Below are positions 1 to 10,690 of a DNA stretch of 64,000 bases, in pieces. The stretch covers positions 35,059,159 through 35,123,158 of the forward strand of contig CM049313.1 in the NCBI GenBank assembly GCA_026874595.1, given 5' to 3'. A program made the translations under genes and the position numbers. Within the stretch, counting starts at the first letter, position 1; each line of letters starts with the position of its first letter. The stretch comes from Sipunculus nudus. Taxonomy: Eukaryota > Annelida > Sipuncula > Golfingiida > Sipunculidae. Under the pieces are notes generated by a model that saw only the letters and a list, made by a program, of their open reading frames with translations, was not told the origin of the DNA and made no database searches.

Positions 1-937
1 TATTAGTTATTATAACTATTTTTACAATCCATGTAAAATAAATAAAGTTATAACAAAATGGTTTATGAGCCAAATGGACAGAGACATTATGGATTTAGCA
101 TGTTGAAGTACCTTTTTGTTGAATACAGCTACAGATAAAGATACATTAGATCTGTGAAGCTCTATATTGTATATAATAGAGAATGAAGACTTTATGTAGA
201 GATATATCATTGGTCTCACAGAAAATTTGCAGTTTCGAATTTGCAGCTGAAGTTCACTGGTCTGATCCAAAGCCTCAAGGGAAAATGGAGGATACCAACA
301 GAACATCTGATGTTTGCTTTAATGACTTAAAAGCAGGTTATGACTCTTTAGATTATTCCTAACCCTATTAAGAGGAAACCTTAAATCCACAAAGCTCAAA
401 TATTGCATGTAGTAATTTCCTCTGCCAAGGGGCAGGGTTATGTTTTTGCCAGCTTTCGTTTGTTTGTCTGTCTGTTAGCAACATTCTTCTTAAAGGTATT
501 CACAGATTTTGATGATATTTTCAGGATAGCTTGACAGTGATAGAAGGAACAATTGAATACATTTTGGGGGTAATTCGCGTCACCATCTTGATCCAGGATT
601 TTTTAAAGAAGAAAATGCTTCATTTGTGACATGCCAAATGACAGTAATGAACTGCCTTGGCGGAGGTCTGTGCTCTCTGAGTGCAAATTTCTATTTTCCT
701 TATGGATTTCTTCATTTTCATTTCGACAGACTGTATCACATATAGGTCAAAGACCTATCTATGACAGAGTTTATGAGAGAGAGAAAACATTTCAGGTTCA
801 TGTGACAGATCTAAAATTGAATGGTGTGACAGGAGGGATATGTTGAAGGAATGGTGCTATGTAATTCATTATGACTCCAAACTAAGCAGCCACTTGTGGG
901 CCAGCACAGCTAAGTTTGTACTGTTCATTTTTTTCAG
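1..937 (+). other. LONP1: 3' portion of a LONP1 intron
   Basis: No coding exon is visible here on either strand. The preceding LONP1 exon should end just before the Ile-Phe-Arg-Lys start of the exon at 938, and no such peptide with a donor site is present, so it lies left of the window. The stretch ends in a pyrimidine-rich tract and CAG at 935-937. Apart from the minus-oriented dispersed repeat at 418-605 I see only ordinary AT-rich sequence. Confidence 0.7.
418..605 (-). repeat. Dispersed repeat E, copy 1 (LINE/SINE 3'-tail-like)
   Basis: Read on the minus strand this holds a block of the type aaaatttcatcaaaatctgt, then a stretch rich in AACAAACAGACA words, then a GGCAGAGG end. The same order of blocks recurs on the + strand near 34790-35055 and 57760-58062. 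Such tails are common 3' ends of non-LTR elements in invertebrates. I place it there by pattern only; the copies are well diverged. Confidence 0.45.
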
Positions 938-1103
938 ATTTTCCGTAAAGCTGCCTATAAACTGGTGAATGAAGGTGTGACACAAATTGAAGTTGACCCT
1001 GACAACCTTCAGAGTTTTGTGGGTAAACCCATCTTCACAAGTGACCGCTTGTATGAGGAAACCCCTGCTGGTGTTGTAATGGGACTGGCCTGGACAGCCA
1101 TGG
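938..1103 (+). CDS. LONP1: Lon protease, mitochondrial: exon at the AAA+/protease junction
   Basis: This exon encodes 55 residues plus the first base of a split Gly codon (phase 1). It reads [13 protein letters not shown], then [29 protein letters not shown]. It follows human LONP1 closely across the end of the alpha-helical AAA+ subdomain and the start of the proteolytic domain. LONP1 is an ATP-driven hexameric serine protease of the mitochondrial matrix that degrades oxidised and misfolded proteins and binds mtDNA. The acceptor is a T-rich tract plus CAG at 935-937; the donor is G|GTAAGA at 1103/1104. The open frame continues past the donor into intron sequence, so the later stop is not real. 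Upstream exons are outside the window. Confidence 0.95.
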
Positions 1104-1690
1104 GTAAGAAATTCATCCTTAAAATAAAGAACAAACTTTCTTGCTCTCAGTCAGGGCTTCTGCTGACTACTGTATGTTCTATACACTAGTATTTTCCTAT
1201 GAAAAAAAGACTCCCGTATTTTCCAGCATTTAGACTGATATATCCCATATTTTTTTCTCACTGCACAATCATATTCCCAAATCCCAATATAATCATTATT
1301 ACTGAATAATCATTGTAACTAAACCTTTATTTATTGAAAATATGCAGCTCTGTGGTGAATCTGTCCATATAAGTGATACAGTCAAACAAGCGAAGCCAAC
1401 TAAACCTATGAAACAGACCTTAAGAAGTTGCTTGTAGAATAGATTTTTATGTTAATCTAACATACAAACAACAATTATGCAATGAAACTTGGATCTTGAT
1501 GCATTTTTCAAGGTCACATAAGTAGTCTTGGTGGATGACATTGCCCCATCTCAAATTTCATACAGGTATTTAAAACCTTTTTCTTCCACCTTCTCCACAA
1601 AAGGTGGGGGACATAACAGATCTGTTCCACAGATCACCTTTTTAATTGTCCAAGTTAGACTTGCATCCATATTTGTTAGCAGTCTTTTTT

Positions 1691-3592
1691 TAGCTCGGCT
1701 GACTGTAAGTCATCTGAGCTATAGCGATCACTCTTTGTCTGTCGTCCGTCCGGCCGTCATCTGGCCGTCTGTCCGTTAACAAGGCACAAATCGTAACCAC
1801 TGGACCTGGAATCTTCTTACTTTACATCCAGAAAGGTCCATGATAAATCTCCTTGGAAACCTGGAATTAGGTCTCTGTTACCCATATCCTTCGAGCTATG
1901 GGGCCCCAAAGTACCCCCCAGAATAGTGAAAAATTTCATACAAAAACTTCAATATCTCATTAACTACATCACTGATGGTCGTGATTTTTGGCATACATAT
2001 TGATCATGAGATGTTTCATCAGTTTCTGAAGACTGGTGGCGCCACCTGTATTTTTCGATTTTTTATGAATTGTTTTCTCTGTTTTTGAGACCTTTAAAAA
2101 TGTGAACATCTGTTAACAGGGCACAAATCGTAAAGACTAGATCTAGAATCTTCATTCTTTAAATTCTGAGAGACCTATGAAAAGTCTCCATGGAAACCAG
2201 AAATTAGGTCTCTGTTACCCATATCCTTCGAGCTATTGGGCCCCAAAGTACCCCCCCAGAATAGTAAAAAATTTCATAAAAAAACTTCAATATCTGATTA
2301 ACTACATCACTGATGGTCATGATTTTTGGCATACATATTGATCATGAGATGTTTCATCAGTTTCTGCAGACTGGTGTCGCCACCTGTATTTTTCAATTTT
2401 TTACGAATTGTTTTCTCTGTTTTTGAGACCTTTAAAAATGTGAACATCTGTTAACAGGGCACAAATCGTAAAGACTGGATCTAGAATCTTCATTCTTGAA
2501 ATTCTGAGAAACCTATGAAAAGTCTCCATGGAAACCTGAAATTAGGTCTCTGTTACCCATATCCTTTGAGCTGTGGCACTCCAAAGTACAGCTCAGAATA
2601 ATGGAAAATTTGAAAAGCTGAAGTATCTGAACAACTAATGCAGAGATCACCTTACTTGTTTCTATGGATATTGATCATGGAGTGTTTCATCAGTTTCTGC
2701 AGCCTGGTGGCACCACATATATACGTTTGGGCTTTTTTTTTTAGAATTTTTTTCTCTTTTTTTGAGACCTTTAAAGATATGTACATCTGTTAACATGGCA
2801 CAAATCATAACAGCTGGACCTAGAATTTTCATTCTTTACAAACAGGAAGACCCATGAAAAATCTCCATGGAAACCTGAAATTAGGTCTCTGTTTCCCATA
2901 TCCATTAAGCTGTATGGCTCCAAAATACCCCCCAGAATAATGAAAAATTTGATACAAAAACTCCAGTATCTCAATAACTACAACACTGATGCTCATGATT
3001 TTTGGCATACATATTGATCATGACATGTTCCATCAGTTTTAGCAGACTGGGTGTGCCACCTCTATTTTTTCCAAATTTTTACGAATTATTTTCTCTATTT
3101 TTGAGACCTTTAAAGATGTGGTTATCTGTCAAAAGGGTACAGATTGTAACAACTGGACCTAGAATCTTCATTCTTGTCATGCAAGGAGGCCCATGAAAAG
3201 TGTCTATGGAAACCTGAAATTAGGTCTCTGTTACCCATATCCTTCAAGCTATAGAACTCCAAAGTATCCCTCAGAATAATGGAAAATCTGATACAAAATC
3301 TGAAGTATCTTAACAACTAATCCAGAGACCACCATGCTTCTTTGCATGGATATTGACCATTAAGTGTTTTTATTAGTTTCTGCAGACTGGTTGGGCCACC
3401 TGTATTTTTTTAAAAGTTTACACATTTTTTCTCTTTTTTTGAGATATATTAATACAGACACAATCTCAGCCTGTTGGTTAATCTGTTTGATGCTTCAGTT
3501 GAATGGTTATATACTACCATTCAGATGATAAAATTTCCTTTTGCAAATCTCTTCCCAGTCAGCTGAGCGTCAGGACCCATGGGTCACTTGTT
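1691..3592 (+). mobile_element. Repeat element A1: palindromic head, tandem core, hairpin tail
   Basis: This non-coding element sits in a LONP1 intron. The head (1691-1780) begins TAGCTCGGCTGACTGTAAGT and contains an imperfect AGCTCGG / CTGAGCT palindrome, then several GTCCGT / GTCCGTCC words. The core is five units of about 338 bp. The tail at 3561-3592 reads AGCTGAGCG, then a perfect GACCCATGGGTC palindrome, then ACTTGTT. A second element at 3951-6580 has matching ends around an unrelated core. Conserved ends with a 3' hairpin and a variable tandem core recall the Helitron/Helentron-derived pearl-type elements of bivalves. That assignment is an inference. Confidence 0.7.
1771..3445 (+). repeat. 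Tandem array, five units of about 338 bp
   Basis: The shared landmark CAGAATA (immediately before an AATTTGATAC-like block) falls with its G at 1921, 2259, 2596, 2935 and 3274, giving steps of 338, 337, 339 and 339 bp. Each unit opens with TTAACAGGGCACAAATCGTAA-like sequence, contains AAATTAGGTCTCTGTTACCC and closes with a T-rich TTTTGAGACCTTTAAA block. Units 1 and 2 are most alike; units 3 and 5 have a diverged middle. No conserved frame runs through the units, so this is satellite-like DNA rather than a coding repeat. Confidence 0.9.
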
Positions 3593-3950
3593 CCTCGATA
3601 CAGCCAATACAGTGTGCAAAGTGTATTGGTTACAGTATCAACATTGCATACTGATTGATAACAACATATTGATATATTGATATATTGATACAGGCCTATA
3701 ACTCTCAGTTAACAGTCTGTTCTCTTAGAGCTACTTCTACAACAAGACATACACAAAGTACTTAAATTAGTCACCTATTTTTTTATTACTAACATAAAAT
3801 TATAAAAATATGGAAAGAAAATATTTTGGAAATTTGATTTTAAATATTAAATCCATTGTTTCTGTGCAAATCTCACGTGTTTTTATCTTTGAAATCAATT
3901 TCTTTGGATGTCTCCTTCATTGTGAAGCACTTAAAATGTTTATCAATTTT

Positions 3951-6580
3951 TAGCTCAGCTGACTATAAGTCATCTGAGCTATAGTCGTGGTCCGTTGTCC
4001 GTAAGTCTGTCCGTCGGTCTGTCCGTCCATCCGTAGATGTGGTACATTTTGAAACCGTAAGACCTAGGAATCCAAAATTCGGCATAATGTTAGATGCCCC
4101 CAAGATCTCCTACCAAGCCGAAAACTGGGTCTTTGCGACTTTGTTCCTTCCAGAAATTAAGGAAAAACCTCAATTGTTTATTAAAAACCTATTTTCACAC
4201 TTCAGGACTGCTTACTATCAAAACCACTCATCTGTTTTTCCTCATATTTACTATAAATATTCCTCTATATAGTTCCTATGTACATGCTAGAAATTAAGTG
4301 TGTATTGTATAATTTAAAAAAGTTATGGGCCCAAACATAATGCATTTTGTAAAAAATCAGGAAAGATATTTGCTTACTTAACACAAAACATGTTAAAGCT
4401 ATGGACTTTTTTCCAGTAATATAACTTTAATTAATCAAAATTAAATTGTATATTCAAAATTAGATCAAAATCTTTTAAATTTTTAAAAATATTATCAAAA
4501 ATAAAAAATTGGTACCTTAAATTTTGCCCAACTTTGACCATGGCACGTTTTTTTACTGTAAGTACTGTGGATTTAATTTTCACATCATGTTTTTGTTAGC
4601 ATTTTGCCTTTTAACACCAAAAATTTGAAACCAGTTGACAAAAACTGTAGATTTTATTTAAGTTTTCAAGCACCATGTAACATATTGTTTACATCAAGCT
4701 AGTGTCATGCAGTTTGCAAGAGCTCAACTCCCCACCTTCAGCTCTCAGTTCCTAAAATTTGGCATACAATTAGATGTCTCAAAAATCCCCTACCATGCCA
4801 AGAATTTGGTCACTAGGACTTAATACCTTCGAGATATTAATGAAGAACTTCATTTTTCCATTAAAAACCCATTGTTACACTTCAAGACTGCCTAATATCA
4901 AAACCACTGATCTGACTTTAATCATATATAATATACATATTTTTCTATACATTCTCTATGCAAATGCCAGAAATGATGCCAGTATTGCCTAATTGTTTTA
5001 AGTTATGGGCCAAAACATAATGCACCTTGTAAAAAATCAAGAAATACATTTACTTCCTTAACAAGAGGATTGCTGAAGCTAGAGATTTTTTGTCAGGGAT
5101 GTAACATTATTTAATCAAGATTCAATTGAATACCCAAAATTAGTTCTGAATTTTTCAAATTTTATATGTTATTAGTATAAATATAAAATTAGTACCTTAA
5201 ATTTTGCCCAACTTTGACCATGGCACGTTTGTTTCCTGTGAGCACTGTTGATATAATTTTCATATCATGCACACATAAGGATTTCAGCTTTTTAGTTTAG
5301 AAAGCTGTAAGAAATTGGCCAAATATTGTAGCTTTTATTAATGTTTTAATGAGACATGTCAGACCTTGGCTTTCTCTAGCCCCTCTTGAGTCACCTGTAT
5401 GTTGACCTTGTTGAACTTTCAGCAAATCATGCATGCTTGAGGCGAGGCATTAAGTGGGGCAGCCAGGCACTTTATGGCCAGCCACAGTTGATCCAGGTGT
5501 CCAACCCAACTCATCTAGTAGTTTTAACCAACAACATAACAATAAACAATAAATTAATAAATTTTTATTGATTTTTAATAACAAATTAAAGAAAAATAGA
5601 AAAGGAATTTGTTAGTTGATAATAACAGGAAATTAACTTGAGTTACTGATGATATAAGAATCTTGCATCGATGGATAGAATGTCACGTATTCCAAATAAC
5701 ACCATGCAGTCACCTATGGTATTTTTCAGTTCAATTTTAATGATAAAAAAGTAAATCATATTATTCATTACTAATCATTAGGGATCATATGAAGGAAATT
5801 AATGATAGACAAAGATGCAGTTGATAATATTAATCTAGATTCCTACTGTGTCTAGTGTGTACATTAATGTGAAATTAGTCCAAAATGAATATATTACATT
5901 TATTTTTTTAATATAAATAAAAGCCATAAAACCAGGTACTTATGATCATTATTTAAATGTGTGAATTTTGTATATTCTGGATTCTCAACATCATTGTTTG
6001 GCGAAAACTGAATAAATACCAGACAAGGTGTGAATACTTTGCAACTGTATTTAAATACGAATATGAATATGTAGTCCATGATAAAATTTCTTTCATAAGA
6101 ATGGGAATTCAGGTAAAAATGAAAGTATATGAATATCAGTGCAAATACTTTCTAAATGTATTCATGAATGCATTCATGAATATATTCTTTAATATTATTT
6201 TAATAATCACTTCAGTTATATTTTATTTTTAAAAAATCATATGATTCTCTTATTATTTTTAATAAAAATAATATTTGGGACAATATTTGTAATTTTTTTT
6301 AATAAATAGTTAAACTCTTATATTATATGTTCTGCTTATAAGTTATATGGCCAAGTCAAAATCTGTGTGACAATAGCATTCCATTTGTTAATAAAATAAA
6401 TGAAATCAATCCTTTTCCCTGTCTCCAAAGGTACTATCAAAATCATACATAAGCTAAACAACAACAACTCATAATACAGCTTATTTTTTTACCACATAAA
6501 ACCAGCATGTGCCTCATTTCTAAATCATATTTTTTAATCATATATAACAGCTGAGCGCCGTGACCCATAGGTCCCTTGTT
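3951..6580 (+). mobile_element. Repeat element A2: same ends as A1, different core
   Basis: The head reads TAGCTCAGCTGACTATAAGT followed by CATCTGAGCTATAGTCGTGG and a run of GTCCGT words. The tail at 6548-6580 reads CAGCTGAGCG, then GACCCATAGGTC, then CCTTGTT. These ends match element A1 almost base for base, but the interior is unrelated: two copies of a 680-bp unit, then AT-rich filler to about 6540. Both elements lie between T-runs, so no longer target duplication can be scored. No transposase-like frame is present, so it is non-autonomous. Confidence 0.65.
4050..5410 (+). repeat. Tandem duplication, two units of 680 bp
   Basis: The block AAATTCGGCATAATGTTAGATG at the start of unit 1 recurs as AAATTTGGCATACAATTAGATG exactly 680 bp later (GGCATA at 4081 and 4761). 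Further matches are TTAAATTTTGCCCAACTTTG with CATGGCACGTTT following, near 4510-4550 and 5190-5230, and AAGTTATGGGCC near 4320 and 5000. The two short open frames over the array (4039-4297 and 4774-4992) are translations of this repeat and not genes. Confidence 0.85.
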
Positions 6581-6683
6581 TTATGTTTGCTGGTGTAGTT
6601 AATAACAGTGTTATGTGATTTAGAAATATTTGTTTGATTAAATACAAAGACTGGTCATTCAGTACAAAATGTTCACTTTACAG

Positions 6684-6898
6684 GAGGCTCAACATTGTAT
6701 ATTGAAACAACCAAAAATAGAACGCTCAGTGAAGATCAGAAAGAGGCTCAGGGTGCGATGACTTTAACAGGGAATCTTGGTGATGTAATGAAGGAGAGCG
6801 CCAACATAGCTTACACATTCGCAAGAGCATTTCTTATGGATCAAGATCCGTCCAACATGTTCCTTCAGAAGGCCCACCTACATGTTCATGTGCCCGAG
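6684..6898 (+). CDS. LONP1: Lon protease, mitochondrial: proteolytic-domain exon 2
   Basis: The first two bases (GA) complete the Gly codon split from the exon ending at 1103, giving [10 protein letters not shown]. After this comes a low-conservation loop ([13 protein letters not shown]) that is also variable in vertebrate LONP1, then the conserved [20 protein letters not shown] and HLHVHVPE. The exon ends in a complete Glu codon (phase 0) at a GAG|GTAAG donor; the acceptor is CAG at 6681-6683. The protease fold starts here, before the Ser exon. The 5.6 kb intron upstream is filled mainly by two repeat elements. Confidence 0.95.
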
Positions 6899-8030
6899 GT
6901 AAGACTAATTATCACCTGGACTTGACAGCAGGGTATATTTTAATGGTCAGTTGACCCTTGTTTGTGCAGTTGTATTTCTCAATCTGTCCAGATCTAAACT
7001 TTAAAGTGTTGATGTAGTCACAGACTGGAAAAAAATTCATGCCATTAAGTGAATAATAGACTAAGCAATATCTAATATCAATTCTTCACATTATATAACT
7101 AGCTCTGAAATGATTTTGTATCATTTTATCTTATTTATGTTATAAATATATATATTTTTCACATAATTTCATTCATATATATATATATATATATATATTA
7201 TTCATATGAGAAGAATATTATCAGTGGAAATGTCAAAGCATTGACTGGAGATTTCCTATTACAATGACAGAGTATTCACTTAGATTACATATAAGCTCCT
7301 GATCCTGGTTTCTTGGTCTTCAGGGTTTATAGTTTAGCCCTGTTGGCTTATTTTATGCTGACTGGGGAATGCTTTATTGTGAAGTTCTAATATTTTCTAA
7401 AAAATATACTCTGTCTGACATGTGTTATATCTGAAGGGAATGGAGACAGGTAGTAATGATTTACTTAGAAACAGGATGTACTAAGTCAGGTGAATAGACT
7501 AAATTGTTAGGGTTTGCATAATTTCACTCATTCTTTATTGAGTCCATTTACAGGTTGATTCACAGGAGGAAACTTGTAAAGTAAAAAGCAAAGATTGTTG
7601 GTGTAAAGACAGAATTAAATTTTGTATAACAACTTAGTATCATCAGCCTGCATTATCAGTGTGTCCTTTCTGTTTGATCAATGAAAAAAATGGCACAACT
7701 GGTATTATTTTGTAACAGTTAAAAGATTCATTTAAGAATATTATTTGGGATTGGGGGTGCCAGAAATTTTCATGACAGCCTTATGGATAACCTGATGCTA
7801 ATTATTTGTTTGCACTGATATGATATGTAAACTGTATCTTTTTGTTAAAATAGTAATATGGTTAATTCATCTACAGTCATTTGACAGCACGGTCTTCAGG
7901 CCTTTACCTAATCTGTAGAGAAAAACTGTACACTCCTGGAACATTCAGTGCTCCAGCTGATTTATTCTTTCTGTGCTGTTTATTATGTGCTTTATTTGAG
8001 TAAACCATCTCATTATTTACCTTTTTGCAG
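6899..8030 (+). other. LONP1: LONP1 intron between the second and third exons in the window
   Basis: This is AT-rich sequence with a (TA)n tract at 7176-7198 and no further exon. It ends in a T-rich tract and GCAG at 8027-8030. A minus-strand open frame at 7904-8179 is only the complement of the following exon. Confidence 0.85.
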
Positions 8031-8195
8031 GGTGCAACCCCAAAAGATGGACCAAGTGCTGGCTGTACAATAGTGTCAGCCCTGTTGTCATTGGCCAAAA
8101 ACCAGCCAATCAGACAGAATGTTGCAATGACTGGAGAAGTCACTTTGACGGGGAAAGTATTACCAGTCGGAGGAATCAAAGAGAAGACAATAGCT
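8031..8195 (+). CDS. LONP1: Lon protease, mitochondrial: catalytic Ser-Lys dyad exon
   Basis: The exon is exactly 55 codons, phase 0 at both ends, with a GCAG acceptor and a GCT|GTGAGT donor. It carries both active-site residues. The nucleophile is the Ser of PKDGPSAGC (codon 8055-8057), and the general base is the second Lys of GGIKEKTIA (codon 8184-8186), 43 residues later. That spacing is the same as in human and E. coli Lon. [17 protein letters not shown] between them is the family signature. No catalytic change is seen, so the gene should encode an active S16-family protease. Confidence 0.97.
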
Positions 8196-8718
8196 GTGAG
8201 TGAGAGATTTAATTGTTGTGCTGATCATTATTGTCAGTTGCAGGTTTACAGCTGTATGATGCATCATTCATTATATAACATCCAGTGGTATGATATTTAA
8301 TAATGTAAATTAAAATGCCTAATTATGAAAGTATATGATATAAAGTATTATAATTGATAAACTTACTTGATGGAATACTTTATGATACTTCTAATGTTTT
8401 GGTGAAACTTGAGAGGACTATAAAGAATATATTTCAAGGGGGCTTCCACAAATGTTAGTGATATGAAGTGATATGAAGTGCATCCATTCAATAAAATGAC
8501 ATTTCATTATGTTTTAAACATACTGGTTATGAGTTATGGCATTTCAACTTCTGATGGAGAATAAAATGATTTAACAGTTCTAAACTGGATTATCCACAGT
8601 GAAGTTATTGCCAACATATTTCTTGAAAGCAAACAGTTTGATTTATATGTTTTAGGAGACTGGAAATGTTCTAACTGTAATCCTTTCACATTATTCCTTC
8701 ATTGCCAGTCATTTGTCA

Positions 8719-8822
8719 AAATGCATTAATGAAATTTCAAGACAGGGTTGGCAATATTGATTATGTATTCATATTTGTGATCAATATTGCCAACCCTGTC
8801 TCGAAATTTTATTAATGCATTT
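8719..8822. repeat. Near-perfect 43-bp inverted repeat with an 18-nt loop
   Basis: The left arm 8719-8761 and the reverse complement of the right arm 8780-8822 agree at 41 of 43 positions by hand count; both begin AAATGCATTAAT. The loop is 8762-8779. It lies in the last LONP1 intron, so the pre-mRNA could form a long hairpin. It may be a palindromic fold-back mobile element or a recent local inversion-duplication. Confidence 0.9.
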
Positions 8823-8914
8823 GGAGTATTCACATTGACAGACCTTTTTGTAATTGTGATGTGTGGCCATTTGAATTAATATCTTTTTCACTTGTTATTT
8901 TGTTACTTTGACAG

Positions 8915-9067
8915 GCCAAGAGAGTTGGTGTAGACTGTATAATACTACCATCAGCCAACGAAAAGGACTTTTCAGATTTGCCAAGCTACATCTCAGATGG
9001 ACTTGAAGTGCATTTTGTTGATCATTACAAAGATGTTTTTAATATCATATTCCCAGATTCAAAATGA
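8915..9067 (+). CDS. LONP1: Lon protease, mitochondrial: terminal coding exon
   Basis: Fifty codons and TGA at 9065-9067. It begins [19 protein letters not shown] and ends [20 protein letters not shown]. It matches the last segment of LONP1 (human [22 protein letters not shown]) and stops shortly after the conserved Phe-Pro, lacking the longer human tail. The acceptor is GACAG at 8910-8914, phase 0. Together the four exons encode 232 residues of the C-terminus. Confidence 0.95.
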   Translation, partial: AKRVGVDCIILPSANEKDFSDLPSYISDGLEVHFVDHYKDVFNIIFPDSK

Positions 9068-10160
9068 TAGAAATTATGCAAATGAAAGGATTATACCACA
9101 GCATGAGTCAGCCAAAAACAGACAACTGCCCAGCAGCAAATTTATATACTGATTGCTTATTGAGTTGCCAGATGGATGAAAAATCAGAAATGTTTTCTTG
9201 TCTACTGTGCACAGACCAAGGAGGACCTGACCTGCCCAAGCAGATGGCTGTACATAGATATTTATGTTAGGACTGCCCTTGTTGATTATTTGATATAATT
9301 GTTTCACAATCACAGTCATAACAGTTTAGAAAATGAGATCAACAGAAAGGGACATGTGAATTATTTTAAATACATATAACCATGCTTCTATTAATGATGA
9401 TCAAAGATTTATTTATCATTAATTCAGCTGCCCCATTTTGATCACTTGATGAGAGCGTTCATAGTTGTTCCACCACTATGAGGATTTGTTTTTCTCAATA
9501 CTCTGTTTATTAAGAATATAAGATTCTGTAACTTCAAAACCAAAAATATACTTTAAGGTTATTTCTGAGAATGAACATTACCAATAAGCATTTTTAGAAA
9601 GATGGTCTGGTCGTTTAACTGAATGATCAAGTAAATATAGACAAAGTAAAGCAAAAAACGTTAATCCTGTCTTGCCTGCGTTTCTACATCATAAACTTTT
9701 TTGTGGATTTGTGTTTAAATGTCCATACATACAGATGCAGCTTGATGACCAGTGAAAGTTTTATGTTTGTGTATATGTGCTAGCAACAGAATAAGCATAT
9801 TGAGCTCATAGTATTGCAGCTTTATTTTGTGAAATTAGATGCATTATCATAATTGTCATTTGATTTTACCAATATTATATTCAATCCTCTTATGAGCCAA
9901 GTTAAAATAACATATTGAAGCATTGCTGATGAAAAATAGGTTTAAGTGAAATTTGGTATATTATTGATATAATATTATATACCCCAGTTCTAAACTTAGA
10001 AAGAACCAACATTCATCCAAGTAAATGGGCTATTAATGTAAAATATTTATTATTTCATGGGCTGTATGTTAAAAAATATCAAGTTAGAATTCTTGACATG
10101 TGGCCTTGAAATGTGTACTATATGCCAGCTCAATAAAGAGTACTTTATATTGATAAGAGG
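9068..10160 (+). other. LONP1: Probable LONP1 3' untranslated region
   Basis: This AT-rich, non-coding stretch follows the stop codon directly, with no intron signal or conserved frame. It ends at a canonical polyadenylation hexamer (10132) followed by a GT-rich stretch (GGTCTCTTTGTCTTTTGTG near 10158-10177). The 3' limit is inferred from that signal; an earlier cleavage site cannot be excluded. Confidence 0.6.
10132..10137 (+). terminator. Polyadenylation signal AATAAA for LONP1
   Basis: Canonical AATAAA about 1.07 kb after the stop codon, with a T/GT-rich downstream element starting about 20 bases later. It is the clearest such pair between the stop codon and the first repeat cluster. Confidence 0.6.
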
Positions 10161-10539
10161 TCTCTTTGTCTTTTGTGACATCTTCACTGTTTTATCTTGC
10201 ACCAATATATCGACTCTGATTAGGAAAGCTACTTTTCAGCTTATTCCCAGTAAGGGCTTATTCACATATGGTCGAGGTAATATATGTCTCAGTGTGGTGC
10301 CGTGATGTTGCCCCAATAAGATTAAATCTAAGGTCCAAAGGTATTAGAAAGATCGAAGAGAGTTAATGCGGTAAGAATGTGATTGATTGTGAAATATCGG
10401 AAATGTTAAGAAAGGACAATTCCAATGTATCAAAGGGTACCACGCTGGTTTGTCTTTGAATCTTCTTTCCATTTTACAATTCCGAGTTTTTCTGTGAACA
10501 TTTAACGATACTGTTAGGCCTCCTGATTTTCTCTTGTTC
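10161..10539. other. Intergenic sequence after LONP1
   Basis: No gene, RNA or recognisable repeat is visible. Short open frames here show no family resemblance. Confidence 0.6.
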
Positions 10540-10690
10540 CCCGGTCACCTCGTCATTCGGACCAGAAGTGGGTCCAGGTTTTCACCCTTTTCCAGCCCCG
10601 ACAACCTGTTCTAAGGATTTCAGACCACTTTTTGTGGCCAGGACCCCCCCCCCCCCCCCTTACGGACCTGTGACCTTTTTAAGGGTTTTT

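Noticed and set aside
5957-6232. ORF of 91 codons rich in Tyr, Phe and Asn
   Set aside because: It lies in AT-rich filler of repeat element A2, with repeated AATACG/AATATG words, and is not gene-like.
7904-8179. Minus-strand ORF opposite the LONP1 catalytic exon
   Set aside because: It is a complement shadow of a strongly conserved coding exon.
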